Translations under genes and position numbers: made by a program
The notes under the pieces: model-generated
Told to the model about the DNA's origin: nothing
What the model saw: the letters and a program-made list of their open reading frames with translations, nothing else
Databases searched by the model: none
Origin: Larimichthys crocea
Taxonomy: Eukaryota; Chordata; Actinopteri; Sciaenidae
Direction: 5' to 3'
DNA: 64,000 bases
Assembly (NCBI RefSeq): GCF_000972845.2
Contig: NC_040028.1
Coordinates: forward strand, 20,426,210 to 20,490,209
Part shown: positions 1 to 11,450 of the stretch, one piece after another
Numbering within the stretch: the first letter of the stretch is position 1
Layout of the letters: each line of letters opens with the position of its first letter

Positions 1-142
1 AATTATTTTTCTTAATTCATTTCTTTTGAGGGTTTATTAAATGTTCCAGGGTTGAGGATTAAATAAAGCCTCAATCCTCCGCATGCTTACTGGTATGAAA
101 AAAGATGAAGCAATGCCATCATTCTCTTCCTTTTTCATTCTT

Positions 143-148
143 TTTATT
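143..148 (-). terminator. Candidate polyadenylation signal of rnaseh2b
   Basis: An AATAAA on the minus strand lies about 25 nt beyond the stop codon (TGA at 173-175). A second AATAAA is at 33-38. If the first is used the 3' UTR would be very short. The true cleavage site cannot be read from sequence alone. Confidence 0.4.
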
Positions 149-172
149 ACAAAAGCAGAAACTATACAACGT

Positions 173-3100
173 TCACTTCTTCTCTGTTTTGACCTTGGGG
201 CTGAAGAAGGACGACATCGTCTTCATGCCCGTCTTGTCCACCTTTGCCAGACTTTTCTGGGCGGCGCTCATCTTCTTTGCCGGCTGGAATGAAAAGAGCC
301 ATGAATTTGTCACATGTTGAAATTTAAGCTGCACAAAAACAGAAACAAATGTCCACGAGGTGTGCCCCCTCTGCCCCATGTGTTTGTTCTACAAAGCTTA
401 AAGAAAGCGAGAGGAAGACTCGAGGATGAAAGCAAACAAATGATTCTTTTAGCCGTTCAGAGATAATCACTGCTGGTGTTTGTATTCACTCACTTTGCGT
501 GCAAAGTCTGCACTGTTGAATTTGGTGTAGTCCTCTCCGGCCTCCACCGGTTTGTCTGAGAGTTTCCGCTTCTGCCAAACGAGGAAGTAAGAAAAGCTTT
601 TCATGACAAAGAGCACCAAAGAAACACACACACACACACACGTCATGCTGACACAGGATCAGATGTTAGAGCGAGGTGCAGGACTACACAAAACATGCAG
701 AGCAGCTTCGACAGCGAGGAAACAGAAGAGAGAGTCGACACCGACGTACCTTGGAAGGAGGTTCTGCCTCCTTTGGGCTCGTGAGTTCTGGTAACCTGCG
801 GGGTGGAACAAAAGAGGCACGTTTGATCTTCAGCACCGCCCGTACATTTAACACCGACCACGATCACAGAGGTCTGAACTTACTGCAAGTGTTTGAGGAG
901 GGCTTTGCTCAATTCTTCACTGATGTACTCTGATATGAGGCCGTGGGCGTAGCGCAGGTAGTCCTCTGAATCACAGAGACGAGACAACGACAGTAATTAA
1001 AATATGATCCTACTTTATGTTTTTTATAGTTAGAGGTTTGTTCGACGATCATAACTGCAGATATAAACGATGCAATATTACTGCCATCTATTGGTCAGCG
1101 TCCTCTCTGTTGAAAATGAGGAAATGAGGCCTGTAAATGTCTTTTCATAGGAAGGCTGAGTGGACTGACCCTCCTGGTGGTCTGATTCTGACTTCACTCT
1201 GACGTATGTCGTGGATTTGACTCCCTCTCCAACGTAGATATTTCTCTTCTTGAGCGCAGTGACGGTCCTCTCCACCTACATCATCAAACACAGAAACTAC
1301 ATGAAACTCCGATGTCTGAAACCAACACAGAGCACAGACGTTTATGTTTGGTGACGAGTACCTTCTTCTCCAACCAAATCATCGTCTTCTCTTCGCTGTA
1401 TCGATGGAACTTCATGTTTGCCACCTCTGCGAATATGAAACGCAGCATTTAAAACAACCAATCAGCAGAAATTCAAAGTTTAGTGATGTTGGCGTCAAAA
1501 CTAAACGTCACCTTTTTCCTCCGCGACGTGGCGCAGGGAGGACAGGGAGCGTGTGCAGCTCAGCAGCCTCGAACAAGCAGGGAAGTCCTCGTCCATGATG
1601 ACCTGATCCACAGGCTGGAACTTCCCCTGAGGCAGAAGTAAAAAGATAAAACGGATAATTGAAAGATTCTGAGGTTAATTGTTTTTGCATTCTCCTCTGC
1701 GGCAGAGCTCTTGGTCTTCCTTTCCTGACGATACATTCAAAGTTCTTGATATTTTCCAGATAAAATGACCTTCATGTCTTAAAGTAATGATGGACTGTTG
1801 ATTCTTTTTGCTTAGTTGAATATTTCTTGTCATAATATGAATTACTACAATAGTCAAATAGAGCTATTTACTTTACGCAAACACTTCCTTAACTCTGACG
1901 CCCTACCGGGCACATTACGTTGTTTCTCTCTCCAGACTCTGTTCAATTTTTCTGGTTCATGTTCTTCTAAATATGCTTCTACATTGTAAATTGTAAATCA
2001 TTAGTTTCTCTTTTGTATGTTTTTACGACTGGCAGTTTGCACAGGGTGTTTTATTTTGGAAATCCACTGGATTCTCTCTGCTGTTTCTGTGTCTGGCTTC
2101 CTGTCAGCTCTAGACTTTCTGTGTGAACTGACGCGGGCGGCTCGCGGCGTTGTCAAAAACAGAACAGCCACGTTGAATTCAACGCAGAGCCGAGCGGAGG
2201 CCCGCTGCTGGGACGCTTCCGAACCGGACCGTGGCGGAGCCGGTGGGGTTTGAAACACTGACTAGAGCGGCCGTGTGTCTCTGCCCTTCTCTGAGTTATT
2301 GAGGACTGCATTACACTAAAACGATCAACATGAAAACATGAGCGGAACAACAGCTGTGAGATGAACACACGTCATGTTTGGTACCTCTTTGCCAGATTTA
2401 ATCAAATAGGGCAGAATGAGATAGAGAGGATCCATCGGTGTTACAAAGAGAAGCCTCCCATCTGTGAAGACACAAAAACACGGCGTGAGCCAAGGCCGCA
2501 GTTAAATTACAGAATGAAAAGGCAGCTTCTCTGAATATTTAAATGAACAAAGTTAACATCACCGAGTTCTCAACAAATCACTTATAATAATTCAATCAGA
2601 CTGTCACAAAGCCGGGTCTTGTCGGGGCAGTTTTTTGCACTTTGTGAACCAGAGTTTTCTTTGTCTGTGCTCGCTGTGTGTTGTCCATGTCTGGACACGT
2701 TAAACATGATCAGTGAATATTAATGTATTTTAATTAGATCGATTATTCGATCATTAATATCGATCATTAGAGAGTAAGCTTGGGCCAAATTTTTAAACTG
2801 ATTGAACATTAAGCCAAAGTCCAGACTGGACCGGTAATAACAGATTTTACCACTAGGTGTCACATGTGACTCAGCCTCGTGGACATTTTCCTGCAAATGT
2901 TTCACAATAAAAGCCTTGTTTCGATTTATATGTTTAGATATGACCATGGGAAACCTGAAAAACTCAGTTCGGCCGCATACAGATCCTCAGAATCCGGCAC
3001 TGCGTGGAAAACGCAGGATTTTCCGCCAGGAAACGCAGCGTCCTGCAGCAGAGAAGTTGAACTGGATCCAAACTTTTGGAAAAACACGAGTGAGGGAGCG

Positions 3101-5492
3101 CTGGCATCGATAAATTCGGTTAATCAGCGATGATTAATGCGACTTACCTCTCTGAACAGTCTGACCAACAAACCAGGAGTGGAACTCTTCGTCAAAGGCT
3201 TTGACCTCAAACAGCTGTGCATCACCAGCACTCAGCATGTACAGAGATGCTGCATCTGCAGGGTAGAAAAAAAAAAAAAGAGGAACTGTGTTTATTTTCA
3301 CAAGAACTGGAAATGTTCACGAGATGCAGAATTAGACTGCTGAGAAAACTCAAATTAAACATTTCATTATTGATTTGCAGCCAATTTTGATCACAGCGGC
3401 CCTGTGGAGTTTTTGTCATATTTACATTCAGTGTGTATCCCTGAGGTCTAACAACACTGAGGTGTTGGATGTATAAATCCAGCTTTGTTTACATCCATAT
3501 TTATTTACCCGCAGCCTCACTGTCTTTGGCAGATTGCTGCATATCATATGTGCAAACAAAGGACAAAAGATCCAGAGAGAATCTTTTTCAAGTGCTTTTA
3601 TAGATGCATAAAACTTTCTGATTACAGTGTCTCAAATGTTAATGTGCTGATTTTTAGAATCTTCTATGATTATTTTCAGCCTCTGGACTGACGGCTGGAC
3701 AAACTGACAGTTCATAGACTTCAGGATGATGTATAACAATAAACAGATATACCTGTAGACGGATTCCGCAGTCTCACAAAAGTTGGGTCGTTGTCGGGCT
3801 TCTGTGTATCGATGGCAGAGTCTGTGGGCAACAAAACAAAAGTCCAGTTTATTGTAAGTGAATCACTGTGAACGCATTGTTTGGCTGCATCTTGTAGTGG
3901 GTATACAAACGGTGACATGTCAGATTACTCTTGCACATGTAGCTCACCCAAAAATGGACCAGAAATATTTGCACATTGTCGTTTAACTTCTTCTGCTTGA
4001 CTTAAGAGAGTGAGGATCATTATGAAATCAATCTTAGCCACAGAGGAGGCGCAGATTTTACAATACTGACCCACAGATGGGTGAATACACACAGTCCACA
4101 TGGACTCAGAAGACACCACACATGGCCACGACTGCAGAAACAAATGAGGCACAGACTGTTCCTTCAAACACATCAAACATAAGGCGACCTCTTACATCGT
4201 CGGTCACTTTAGGAACACGGGAACTTTAGTCCGCATTGAAAAAAAAAAGCAGGATATGATGGATACTTTATTGATCCCAGGGGAAACTCAAGCATCCAGT
4301 AGCAGCATCAGACGCAGTAAACAATATAAAATAAATATTAGACCAATAAAAGATAGATTTAAATTAAACCTGTGCAAAGATACAAATAGAAAACTGAGAA
4401 ACATATATATTAAAAATCAGAAATTTCTCTGTACACATTTAAGATCTATCTCAGGTTAATTTTACTTTCATATTTTCGACAGTGTATTTTTTCCTTTTCA
4501 TATTTATTCTGTGTGCGTCCATAAGAAGTGAGTACTGTATTTAGTTTGTTCATTTTATCACGTGTGGTGTTTCTGTGTTGTATCTCACTTCGTCATCACG
4601 TATGTCATTATCCGTACTTGTTTATTTCATATCATATTGTTTTTATTCGTTACCATTTCAGATGTTTGAAATGTCATATTTGTTTACGTACTTTTCTTAT
4701 TGGCTTTGCAGTTACTACACACACACACACACACACACTGTTTCATTTTATTAAATAAACAGTTCAGAAGAACAGAGAGGGTCACCATCATATTAAATTG
4801 TTTTTACCAGACAAACTGTGGAGATGTACAGCCAGATGAATCATTCTTTTTAACAGAGGTCTCAAGTTTGGGGATTATAAGCCAACGCCTCTTTTATAGA
4901 TAGTTAATTAATAATTTCTCAACTCGTAAAGCCTATCAGCTTCGAGAACTGTTTCATCTCAATTTAAGATTTCCTACAGAGGTTCCAAGATATGGAACTC
5001 ACTTCCTCCTCACTTTTCTTAAACTCTTAAACTTAAAAGAACTGAATGTTCTGTTTTAATCTTCGTAACACCTTGATGTGTGTATATGTCGGATCTATGT
5101 GTTCAGCTGTGTTTTATTCTTGAAGATGTACTTAGTGTGTATGCCCTGTATAAGACAGTAGCTTGCATTCTTATTCTGTAATTGTTTCAGGAGGTTCTCT
5201 TGACAAGCCCCTTGAGGGGTTTTTCAGACCTCCTTGCATGTCCGCTGTGTATAATGTCTTTTTGCTGTTTGTTTGTTTTGTTTTTTTCTCTTGTTTGTTT
5301 TACCTTTTATGGATATTGTAATTAACTATGTGCTAAATAAATCAAATCAAATCATACTGTGTTACAGGTTCTAATGTATGTTTGCATGCTGCTACTGGAT
5401 GCTTCAATTATCTATCTATCTATCTATCTATCTGTCTGTCTGTCTGTCTGTCTATTTGTCTGTCTATTTGTCTGTCTGTCTGTCTGTCTGTC

Positions 5493-5524
<32 letters not shown>

Positions 5525-5886
5525 GTTGTCTGTCTGTCTATTTGTCTGTCTGTCTGTCTATTTGTCTGTCTGTCTGTCTGTCTATGTGTCTGTCTGTCTG
5601 TCTGTCTGTCTGTCTGCCTGTCTCTGTACACTCCAACAGTGTTCGCAGACTTAAATAGTTATTTTCCCGTCTTACATGCACGTTAGGCCTGTTGTCTAAC
5701 ACATAAAGCAGCGGTTATTATTATTATTATTATTATTATCATTAGTCACATTAAACTGTAATAACGTTGTTATCTCACATACACAGCAGAGCTCAAACCC
5801 GTCATCATCAAACTGTTGTTACCTGCGGCAACGACGACCCAGCTGTCATTGTTCAGGTGAGGAGCTCTCTTCTTCTTGGTGCTCAT
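173..5886 (-). CDS. rnaseh2b: Ribonuclease H2 subunit B, 11 coding exons
   Basis: Non-catalytic subunit of the nuclear RNase H2 heterotrimer, which cuts at ribonucleotides embedded in DNA and removes RNA from RNA:DNA hybrids. Exons on the minus strand, in coding order: 5823-5886, 3753-3821, 3148-3255, 2385-2461, 1512-1626, 1362-1426, 1170-1275, 884-965, 750-795, 494-571, 173-283. All have AG/GT borders, phases join in frame, and the sum is 921 nt (306 aa; human about 312). Blocks recalled from the human protein are all present: FEVKAFDEEFHSWF, TPMDPLYLILPYLIK, GKFQPVDQV, YSEEKTMIWLEKK, DYLRYAHGLISEYI, EDYTKFN and AQKSLAKVDKTGMK. The C-terminus keeps a PCNA-binding PIP-box-like MSSFF. The start is the ATG at 5886 (MSTKKKRAPHLNNDSW); this N-terminus differs from human, as usual for the family. 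Introns hold repeats near 2.0-2.3 and 4.2-5.6 kb. Confidence 0.96.
2031..2262. mobile_element. Interspersed DNA-repeat fragment in an rnaseh2b intron
   Basis: A segment with the phrase TTTGCACAGGGTGTTTTATT recurs near 16,340 (both followed by a related CACTGGATTCTCT / CAACTGGATTCTCT stretch), and its GC-rich end (about 2200-2262) is the inverted counterpart of 61,110-61,160. The sharing of blocks between distant loci and the GC contrast with the flanks point to an old non-autonomous DNA element. No coding capacity. Confidence 0.55.
4251..4390 (-). mobile_element. Truncated LINE 3' end (minus orientation)
   Basis: Contains ACTTTATTGATCCCAGGGGA and a CATCCAGTAGCAGC phrase, which read in reverse are the typical 3' tail of a fish non-LTR retrotransposon (Rex-like, family assignment from memory). 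No reverse transcriptase remains. It lies in the first intron of rnaseh2b. Confidence 0.6.
5160..5356 (+). mobile_element. Probable LINE 3' tail
   Basis: AT-rich segment ending in AAATAAATCAAATCAAATCA, a short-repeat tail such as terminates many fish LINEs, preceded by a T-rich region and the phrase CCCCTTGAGGGGTTTTTC. It lies in the first intron of rnaseh2b. The element may extend upstream to about 4,920. Confidence 0.4.
5409..5624. repeat. TATC/TGTC tetranucleotide microsatellite
   Basis: About 215 bp of (TATC)n passing into (TGTC)n with scattered TATT and TAGT interruptions. It gives long but meaningless open frames of Leu/Ser/Val/Cys in several phases. It sits about 200 bp downstream of rnaseh2b coding exon 1, inside intron 1. 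Confidence 0.95.
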
Positions 5887-6080
5887 GTTGTTCCGTGTGG
5901 TTCAGTTTACCTGTCCACGTGTTTTTAAAGTTTACCTGTCCACGTGTTTTTAAAGTTTACCTGTTCGGAGCTGAAGCTAACGGCTAAAAACAAACTGTGA
6001 TGCTAACTCACAAAACGCGCCTCTTTCTCTGAGCCACTTCCGGTTTATCACACAGCGCGGGGGTGGCGACGATGACGACA
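5887..6080 (-). promoter_or_regulatory. rnaseh2b 5' UTR and promoter with duplicated E-box
   Basis: Sequence just upstream of the rnaseh2b start. A 25-bp unit (5905-5929) is repeated directly at 5930-5954 and starts a third time at 5955. Each full copy holds a palindromic E-box CACGTG (5916-5921 and 5941-5946). Further upstream is an ETS-type CTTCCGG near 6038. This is followed by a GC-rich stretch to about 6080. The transcription start is not visible; there is no TATA box. Confidence 0.55.
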
Positions 6081-8034
6081 ACGCCACATTCAAAGCTCAT
6101 TTACATAATTTACTTAAAGCAAACAACATTAACATGTTTTATAAACTCACATTAATAAGACAGCGTCGTAATATGTTTATAAAATGAGCCTGGATTACAT
6201 CGTGGTAGAGTTTCAGTCCCCCCCTGTGGCTCAGGCTGTTTTTAACAGAGTGGTACGTTCCGCTCCGTGGCGGCGCCGTGCAGTACCTCACTCTGGCCGC
6301 TGGAGGTCGCTGTTGAGCTTTGATTAAAACAAAACATTGTCCCACATTAAATATATATTTGTATTAAAATATAAATAACATTGTGGTTTCCACAGAGCGC
6401 CCAAAGGTCTCTCTCTCTCTACTCCACTCTCCACTCTCAGGTGTACACGAGGTGCTTGGTGACCAGTTGTCCCTTCTTGGCACAGCGGCACACAACAGAT
6501 TGGGGGATCCATCTGTCCTTCAGTGAGAGGAGGGCATCTCTCACTCTCTCTCACTCTCTCTCACTCTCAGGATATGACACTGTGTGTGTCCCAGTTGGTT
6601 TTCAAGTGAGTCACTTCTTGTTCTGCACTGTTTACGCGTGCTCGAATGTGCAGGACGCGTGCATGTGTGTGTGTGTGTGTGCGCGCATGTTTTTATGCCC
6701 ATTAGAGGACTATAGCTGTGTCATCAATTTGTGTCTGTCCCTCAGATATGTTTATATGGCTTTTGATTTCCCTCTCTTCCTAAAGACACCCACAACAGGG
6801 CTCATTAACAGGTTTTTAATTAGCTTGTTTTGGTAATGAGGAAGGGAGGGATTTGTTTGCTGGGTGACTAAGCTTTTAAACATCGTCATTCGACGTCCCT
6901 GTGGAGGAGCTGCCGTGATGTAGAGGAAAAACCGGAGCTCTCGCAGGGTGACCTACGGCTTCATCTTCATGTCACTTTCTTTTCTGTTTTTGTGCATTTA
7001 AAAAATAAAGTCGCCTTGCAGGCCCCTTTGCTCAGACTTGAGCAACACATGCTCCAAACCCTTTTGAACACTGTCTCAACTCCTGCTTGAAATCAGCTAG
7101 ATTTATGTTGCTGTAGTCTGTGGCAAAGAGAGCGTGGGTGAGATATTGTCTGTGAATTACTTGTTTTATGGGTCCCGGGAGTATCATACACAACAGTCTG
7201 TGCAGCTAAACAGAATATTCCATGAAAGCTTTCTTTCTTTTTTGGGGGTTGCTTGAGGGAACGTCTGCGTTTTCTGTCTGCCAGGGAGAACAACAGCAGC
7301 CTTTCTGATACACTGGACCACAGACAACCCCAGAGAGGCGAGTCCTCTGTCACCAGCGCGCAGACGAGAACAAAGTGGGGCTAAATTTAGGCCTCGATAT
7401 GGCTTCGGAGACCAGAAGTTGGAGACCCTGCTATCCTCTCCCCAAAAAACCCAAATCCTACAAAGAGAATGTCAATACAACCAAAAGCCATGTCCGATCT
7501 TTCTGTCTCCCACTCAAGCTCCTCGTCCAAGTCACAATCGAGCTCGCTACTTCTTGTTAGAAATAGAATGATTCCAGTAAAATTCTCTGTGGGAATGGGA
7601 GTTTAGTGCAGCCAGCAGGCTGTAGACAGTTGGTCACACTTTGCTGAGCACACTGAACAATCCATATCTCTGGTCGCATTCGTGGTGGTCCAATGCAGGG
7701 GTGACTGGTTACAGCTTACACATCGACATCAGCCACAAGCTGGCACGTCACCACCACCATGTGCTGTACATTACCCCGCTTCGTCGTCTATCTTGAGGAT
7801 TTATAGAGTGAAAAGAGCTGATTTCACAAGCGCACATATTTAGCAGAGTGCATTTTTAACCGCCATGGCTGCCAAGAGAAGCAGGTTAAAAATAGAAAGA
7901 CAACATCACTCGGGGTGCCACTTTTTCTCTGTGTAGATGCAAACACAGGCTGCTAAAGCCACCCTCCAGATGCAAGCTCCAATCTTCAGCACGAGGAGGT
8001 AACGTACACATTGACACACGTTAATAATAGACAT

Positions 8035-8071
<37 letters not shown>

Positions 8072-9110
8072 CAGATGTGGAGAGAATTCCCCTTGGCAGC
8101 AGCAGAAGCCTTTGAGTCATCATGTGGGATTCCCTTCCTCTCACTTCCAAATATGGGTGGGATTGCGAGCGAGCGGGAGGCAGAATGTGGAAGGCAGAGT
8201 GGAACCCCCTCGTGATGTCAGAGCTCTGGAACAGCGAGCCTCACGCTGACTGGAAATTCACAGGAAGGAATGCCGGGAATGCAACAATCACTGACACATG
8301 CATGTTTGTAAAATTGCGAGTTTTTTAGCGCACATGCCTTTTTGTGCACCAGACCCCCCAACACACACACACACACGTACACACACGCACACATAATGTT
8401 CTTCGCCAGTCATCTCACAAGGGAGATATTCCTTCCCGTAAAAATCCTATTCCTCTTCCTCCCACACAACCCACCCACCCACCCCACAAGACGATGACTC
8501 CATATTCCCAGCATCAGTTGCTTTGCGTGAGGCCTCTGGTTGAATTTCCCCTCTTCTTAAAGGCAGACACTGCCATGCTGCTTGGAGTAAAAGAATATCT
8601 ATTGATTCCATTCATTTGATACACTTTTGAGGTACTACTGAAACTTTGAACTCACCTATGTTTATCTGAGGACTGTAGCTGATTTGCAGAACATACTGAA
8701 AACATAAAATAAAGTGATAAAATTCCAGTGTGTAACGGGCAAATTCCACTGGATGCGATGCTTTCTGTGTGTGCCGTGCCGGCCCGAGCTAATAGGTTAA
8801 TCGTGGCCATTCCAGTTGATGTTTCAAACCCCACCAGAAGCACTGTGGTCCAACTACATCACATATTTAGAAGAACATGAGCCAGAACACTGACCAAATC
8901 TGAGCAGGTTAACAAAGTCTGGCAGACTAAACGCTCCTGGGATCGAAGTCACGTGGACAACGTAACAAAACAGTGTTGCAGCCACAGCGTGACATAGATG
9001 TGTTTCCCAGTGAGATTTGGGGAATCTATTTACATTTTATCTATTTTCATCAGTGTATAATCACCTGAAAATAAGAATTGTTATGGGCTGTTGTGTGTTT
9101 CTCACGTTTT
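6081..9110. other. Noncoding stretch left of the intergenic desert
   Basis: No exon or RNA gene recognised. Holds CT-rich and GT simple repeats (6410-6570, 6664-6682), a (CA)n at 8037-8068 and another CA-rich patch at 8360-8395. Open frames here lack any recognisable protein and overlap the simple repeats. Confidence 0.6.
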
Positions 9111-9116
9111 ATGGCC

Positions 9117-9165
9117 TCTGTAGTTTCTCCTTCACGCTAGGAAGGAAAGGGTGAGACGAGGGTGT
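9117..9165 (+). repeat. Short dispersed repeat also seen at 62.25-62.33 kb
   Basis: TGTAGTTTCTCCTTCAC plus an AGGAAGGAAAGGGTGA block match two tandem copies near 62,245-62,330. It is a fragment of an interspersed repeat, and the boundaries are approximate. Confidence 0.5.
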
Positions 9166-10240
9166 TGCAGTCACTTACCCCTACACCCCCCTACACAGGG
9201 GTGCTCTAAGTTTAAATCTCATAAACATGGCTGGATTAAACCGTTAGTTGGCCCCAGGGCATAAATGAGCCGTGGCCCCCACTCCGACACTTTTAAGATG
9301 TACCATCACTTACTAACCAGTACTCCTCTAATTTATTTTACTTTTATTTTTTACTAAGTAGAGGCACTAATCTCAGGAACTAAACTCGGAGCTTGTAGTC
9401 ACGTTAGCACATTTGAAGATTAGGCAGATTAAAGAACGACAGCAACTGTTGCAAAGCAGTTTTCCCCACTTGGAAAAAGAAAAAAACAACAGCACAGAGT
9501 GATTCTATTGTTTTATATATTTACTGCTGCGTGACTCTTTCTGTTGCATGAAAGCAGTGTTATAAAGCAACGCTTTGATGAGTGGGTTTTTTTTTTGTAT
9601 CTCATGCACGCCACTGAGGACGCGAATCACACGATATACATTCCTGCCAATGGTTTCACACTATTCCCCTGATTATAATGTGCCAAGAAAAGTACTACTG
9701 AGGCAGTAAATCCACGGAAAGAAGACGAGAAGCCTGCAAACATGGACATCAGCATCATCAGCCTTGGAAGGTTTGAACTTACAGTTCATCAGGGTGAAAC
9801 ACTGAATGTTAACGGATCTCCACCTTTAATATATTGAGAGAAATGTCGTACTACGTTCATACATGTACTAAAACATTTTAAATACAAGTTATTTTACCAT
9901 CTGGTATTTTCTAGGTTTGTCTAGATTTTGTATTTTTTGATTTTTTTTGATATTTTTTGAGTCAATTTGCAAAAAATTATGCAGATATTTTATGTTTAAG
10001 TCATTTATCAAGCAACCTTTTCCAAATCCAGTTAAATCCAGTCATTAAATCAGATGATTTTTTATATTATTGTGAATTATTTAGGGTTTGGATTATTGGT
10101 TGAACAGTAAGACGAGCAATTTCAAGATTTTATTTGACAATACACTCTGAAAGAGTTCTTTAAGACACACTTTCAGTGCTTTGAAGAACCTTTTTTACCA
10201 TTTACATACGTTTAAATGATTTATTGACTAAATTAAAGAC
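9166..10240. other. AT-rich noncoding stretch
   Basis: AT-rich sequence with several T runs (about 9583-9597 and 9930-9960). No exon, RNA gene or repeat of known type was recognised. Confidence 0.5.
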
Positions 10241-10244
10241 TGTG

Positions 10245-10450
10245 AGTGAAGCGTGATCTTCGGTCGATGCTGTGGTGTGGGGAAGCTTCGGTAGGGAATC
10301 CGCTGTAGAGCCCGGGCACGACGGACCCCCGTCAGAACCCTATGGAGAGTAGGAAAGAGAGGAGAAACAGGTGAAAGAAATGGGATGGGTGGGAGCGGGT
10401 TAGGAGAAGTGGCTCAGTTGAGGTCTGGCCCGGCTCCTGAAACTCAGCTT
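10245..10450. other. Unexplained GC-rich block
   Basis: A GC-rich stretch (core about 10,255-10,340) inside AT-rich DNA. On the minus strand all three frames of the core are fairly open and an AG acceptor-like site lies near 10,345. I do not recognise the translation in any frame. It could be a lncRNA exon, a decayed exon, a repeat or a regulatory block. Confidence 0.3.
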
Positions 10451-11354
10451 AAAGCTCCATTTAAAGGAACCTGAAGTATGTGTGGCTTCAATTAATTGCA
10501 GTAATTTATCAATTGTTGCTTTTAAAACAAAATATGTAATTCAAATGATTTTATATTGTACATTCAATAAACTCAGGGACAAATACTATTTACACTAAAG
10601 TCTGGGAAGAACTTGATGATAAATGGTTCTTTGAGGAGCCGAGAGGTAAAAAGTTCCCCTGTGGCATCGCCATGAAGAACCACGTCACTCAAACTTTTAT
10701 TTTTAAGAGAAAATAATTCAGAATGATCAAAATTGAAATTGAACTGACCTCTCTGAACTCTGATGTGTGAGTCCTGATAAAGATTTAAACCTTCACCCTC
10801 TCAGGGGGGCTGGCTGTCTGTCCCACAGCCTTTCATGTGCCCATGATCCCTGCCTGTCTCCTCTCTTTCTCTTTTCTTTCCCTTCTCTTCACTCCCATCC
10901 CGCCAAGTAGATGTCCCACAATACACCATCCCCAACCCTAATTATTGTTTACTAGGATCAATCTCTCTCTCCCTGTCTCTGCCTCTCTCTCAGTGTACCA
11001 GGGACCAGAGATGATGTGGTAATTACATCTGCCGACTGCTGGTCTGCCGCAGACGGCTCCGCAAGTCTCTCTGCTCAGAGAGAAATTAGAGACTGCTCAG
11101 CACATGTCCAGGGCTGTAATTAGAATAAGTACTCTCTGTATGAAATGTGTTTATTTGTTTATTTATGAGACCCCAGAATTCCACGGCACTTCTCTGTGCT
11201 TCGACTCTCCATAGTTTGGTCACGTCAGGCGTTGTGCACCAGAACCAGCGAGTACATCTTTTCTTATTGTTGCCACTCTGATTGGTGTGATTGACATTTT
11301 TCCATCACACCTTCAAGAGCCGAGAAAAAGGCTGAATATGGACGTGGAGCTCAA

Positions 11355-11450
11355 AATCATCATCTATAATCCTTTATTCTTTGCAGGGTCGCAGGGGGCT
11401 GGAGCTGATCCCATCACCCTGGACAGGTTACAGTTCAACACTGACTACAA
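11355..11450 (-). mobile_element. LINE 3' end fragment (minus orientation)
   Basis: GCAGGGTCGCAGGGGGCTGG followed by AGCTGATCCC and CACCCTGGACAGG is the reverse complement of the same tail class seen at 33,104-33,235 (GGGATAGGCTCCAGC...). It is a small truncated retrotransposon remnant. Confidence 0.5.

Noticed and set aside
5359..5686. Two overlapping frames of about 100 codons made of Leu/Ser/Val/Cys
   Set aside because: Translation of the TATC/TGTC microsatellite.
6381..6836. 151-codon plus-strand open frame
   Set aside because: Overlaps CT and GT simple repeats and has no family resemblance.
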